This document shows positions 63,234-64,000 of a DNA stretch of 64,000 nt, one piece after another (position 1 is the first letter of the stretch; each line of letters opens with the position of its first letter). Under the pieces are notes generated by a model. It worked only from the letters and a program-made list of their open reading frames with translations. It made no database searches and was not told where the DNA came from. The stretch comes from Rouxiella aceris (GTDB lineage Bacteria > Pseudomonadota > Gammaproteobacteria > Enterobacterales > Enterobacteriaceae), in contig NZ_JAADJU010000008.1 of the NCBI RefSeq assembly GCF_012933545.1, forward strand, positions 186,001 to 250,000. The letters run 5' to 3'. The translations under genes were made by a program, and so were the position numbers.

Positions 63234-63736
63234 ATGACAGGCAGAGGCCGTACTCTGCCCATATGATGCACCGCCACCAGTTGTCCATTACGCATGGCAA
63301 ATCCCTCGGCGGTGCCTTCAATCACAAAACCCAGTTTTTTATAAAGCGCCAGCGCCGCCAGGTTATCAACATAGACCGTCAGCTCGACCCGGCTGACGTT
63401 GAGCCAGTCGTCGCACATCGCCAGTACCGCCGCCAACAATTTACTGCCCACCCCTTGCTGATGAAAGTCGGGATGCACGCCCATACCAAAGGTGGCGACG
63501 TGCCGTCGACGCGGAGTGGGGTTGATATGCAGGGTGATCTGACCTACTACCCGTTCGCCAAAGCAGGCGACCAGGTTGTAGGTGCCCGGCTGAATATCCG
63601 CAATGCGTTTTTGCCACAACCCGGCGGCAGGATAAGGGAGCTGTAGCGTATCGCTGTAAACCTGGTACTGACTGTAAAGCTGCTGCAACTGCCGGTAGTC
63701 CTCTGGTTCAACATGGCGGATCTCGATCTGACTCAT
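63230..63736 (-). CDS. yhhY: GNAT N-acetyltransferase, YhhY/AaaT-like
   Basis: A 168-residue single GNAT domain close to E. coli YhhY, which acetylates certain amino acids such as methionine and phenylalanine. Acetyl-CoA loop HQQGVGSKLLAAVL (R/QxxGxG/A), MCDDWLNVSRVELTVYVDN and ALYKKLGFVIEGT are family hallmarks. It overlaps the convergent DUF4434 gene by 4 bp. The ryhB gene lies just upstream in the opposite direction, exactly as yhhY and ryhB are arranged in E. coli. Confidence 0.93.
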   Translation of the reverse strand: MSQIEIRHVEPEDYRQLQQLYSQYQVYSDTLQLPYPAAGLWQKRIADIQPGTYNLVACFGERVVGQITLHINPTPRRRHVATFGMGVHPDFHQQGVGSKLLAAVLAMCDDWLNVSRVELTVYVDNLAALALYKKLGFVIEGTAEGFAMRNGQLVAVHHMGRVRPLPVI

Positions 63737-63833
63737 ATAACGCTCCCTGTGCGCGGTTAGTTAACTTCCTAATTTAACGCGCTATCACCGGGAGTCAATT
63801 TGCGGGTTACTGAAAAAAACACTTTACAAGTGC

Positions 63834-63853
63834 GAATGATAATGATTATTATT
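63834..63853. promoter_or_regulatory. Fur box of ryhB
   Basis: GAATGATAATGATTATTATT carries the ATGATAATGATTAT core of the Fur consensus. It overlaps the probable -10 (TATTAT, 63847-63852) of the ryhB promoter; TTTACA at 63823-63828 is a possible -35 with an 18-bp spacer. Iron-bound Fur should repress transcription. Confidence 0.92.
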
Positions 63854-63858
63854 GCCAT

Positions 63859-63967
63859 GCACTCCGGGGATGACTATTCATCGTAGTCAAACGGGTCTCC
63901 GGAAGGCACGACATTGCTCACATTGCTTCCAGTATTACTTTAGCCAGCCGGGTGCTGGCTTTTTTTT
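63859..63967 (+). ncRNA. ryhB: Small RNA RyhB
   Basis: The core TTGCTCACATTGCTTCC, followed by AGTATTACTTTAGCCAGC and the GCCGGGTGCTGGC terminator stem with seven T, is nearly identical to E. coli RyhB. The upstream Fur box and the neighbour yhhY match too. RyhB pairs with mRNAs of iron-using proteins through Hfq and lowers their expression under iron starvation. The 5' end is estimated from the -10; a stem GACTA/TAGTC at 63872-63888 forms the first hairpin. The RNA is about 110 nt, longer than the 90 nt of E. coli. Confidence 0.95.
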
Positions 63968-64000
63968 ATCTTTTTTTCATTGCTGCACTGATTTTCCAGC
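63968..64000. other. Right edge of the window after ryhB
   Basis: 33 bp with no feature; T-rich after the ryhB terminator. By E. coli synteny yhhX would be expected beyond, but it is not in the window. Confidence 0.4.

Noticed and set aside
1-64000. CRISPR arrays, tRNA genes, complete insertion sequences or prophage
   Set aside because: No spaced direct repeats, tRNA cloverleaf, transposase or phage structural gene was recognised.

Overview
This window is chromosomal DNA from a gammaproteobacterium of the order Enterobacterales. It is most likely Yersiniaceae and Serratia-like. The evidence is the block gor-rlmJ-prlC-rsmJ-uspA-uspB-pitA-yhiN in the E. coli order (the usual dtpB slot between rsmJ and uspA holds a MerR-type regulator instead), an OmpF/OmpC-type porin, nfrB-nfrA, yhhY followed by the small RNA RyhB at the right edge, and an OlsF-type fused acyltransferase, a family first described in Serratia. 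The genus is inferred from protein resemblance only. No tRNA, rRNA, CRISPR array, complete insertion sequence or prophage was seen.

Layout. 1-5.3 kb: TetR regulator (cut by the window edge) facing an MFS exporter, an ABC exporter and a GNAT-like protein. 5.3-9 kb: a decayed HigA antitoxin end, wrbA, a YcaC-like hydrolase with a DoxX protein, and an orphan siderophore-type binding protein. 9.6-15.3 kb: a secreted esterase and two LysR-controlled dehydrogenases (an SDR and an aldehyde dehydrogenase). 15.6-27.4 kb: the conserved gor-to-yhiN backbone. 27.4-30.9 kb: YdbC-like aldo/keto reductase, LysR, and a TetR/DJ-1 pair carrying two matching NemR-type operators. 30.9-31.5 kb: remains of a prlF-yhaV toxin-antitoxin locus.

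31.5-35.9 kb is a compact minus-strand operon: FIST-domain sensor, soluble histidine kinase, response regulator with an HDOD output, and response regulator with a degenerate HD-GYP output. It resembles NosP-type nitric oxide signalling but has an unusual output pair, and is the best candidate here for an undescribed system. 36-43.8 kb: HglS-type 2-oxoadipate dioxygenase, HAD sugar phosphatase, and an ascorbate-type PTS with a P-loop kinase and a LacD/YihT-like aldolase under a SorC regulator; together these look like a complete route for an unidentified sugar.

43.8-51.9 kb: olsF (ornithine lipid), a LysR-controlled monooxygenase/amidohydrolase operon, and a DauR-like regulator convergent with an ornithine-cyclodeaminase-like gene and a PLP dehydratase. 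52-53.4 kb is AT-rich and holds two paralogous 88-residue proteins that consist only of a LysR DNA-binding domain and linker helix. 53.6-64 kb: porin, YhhS-like MFS, the c-di-GMP-linked nfrB-nfrA-DUF4434 glycan operon (phage N4 receptor system), yhhY, and Fur-controlled ryhB.
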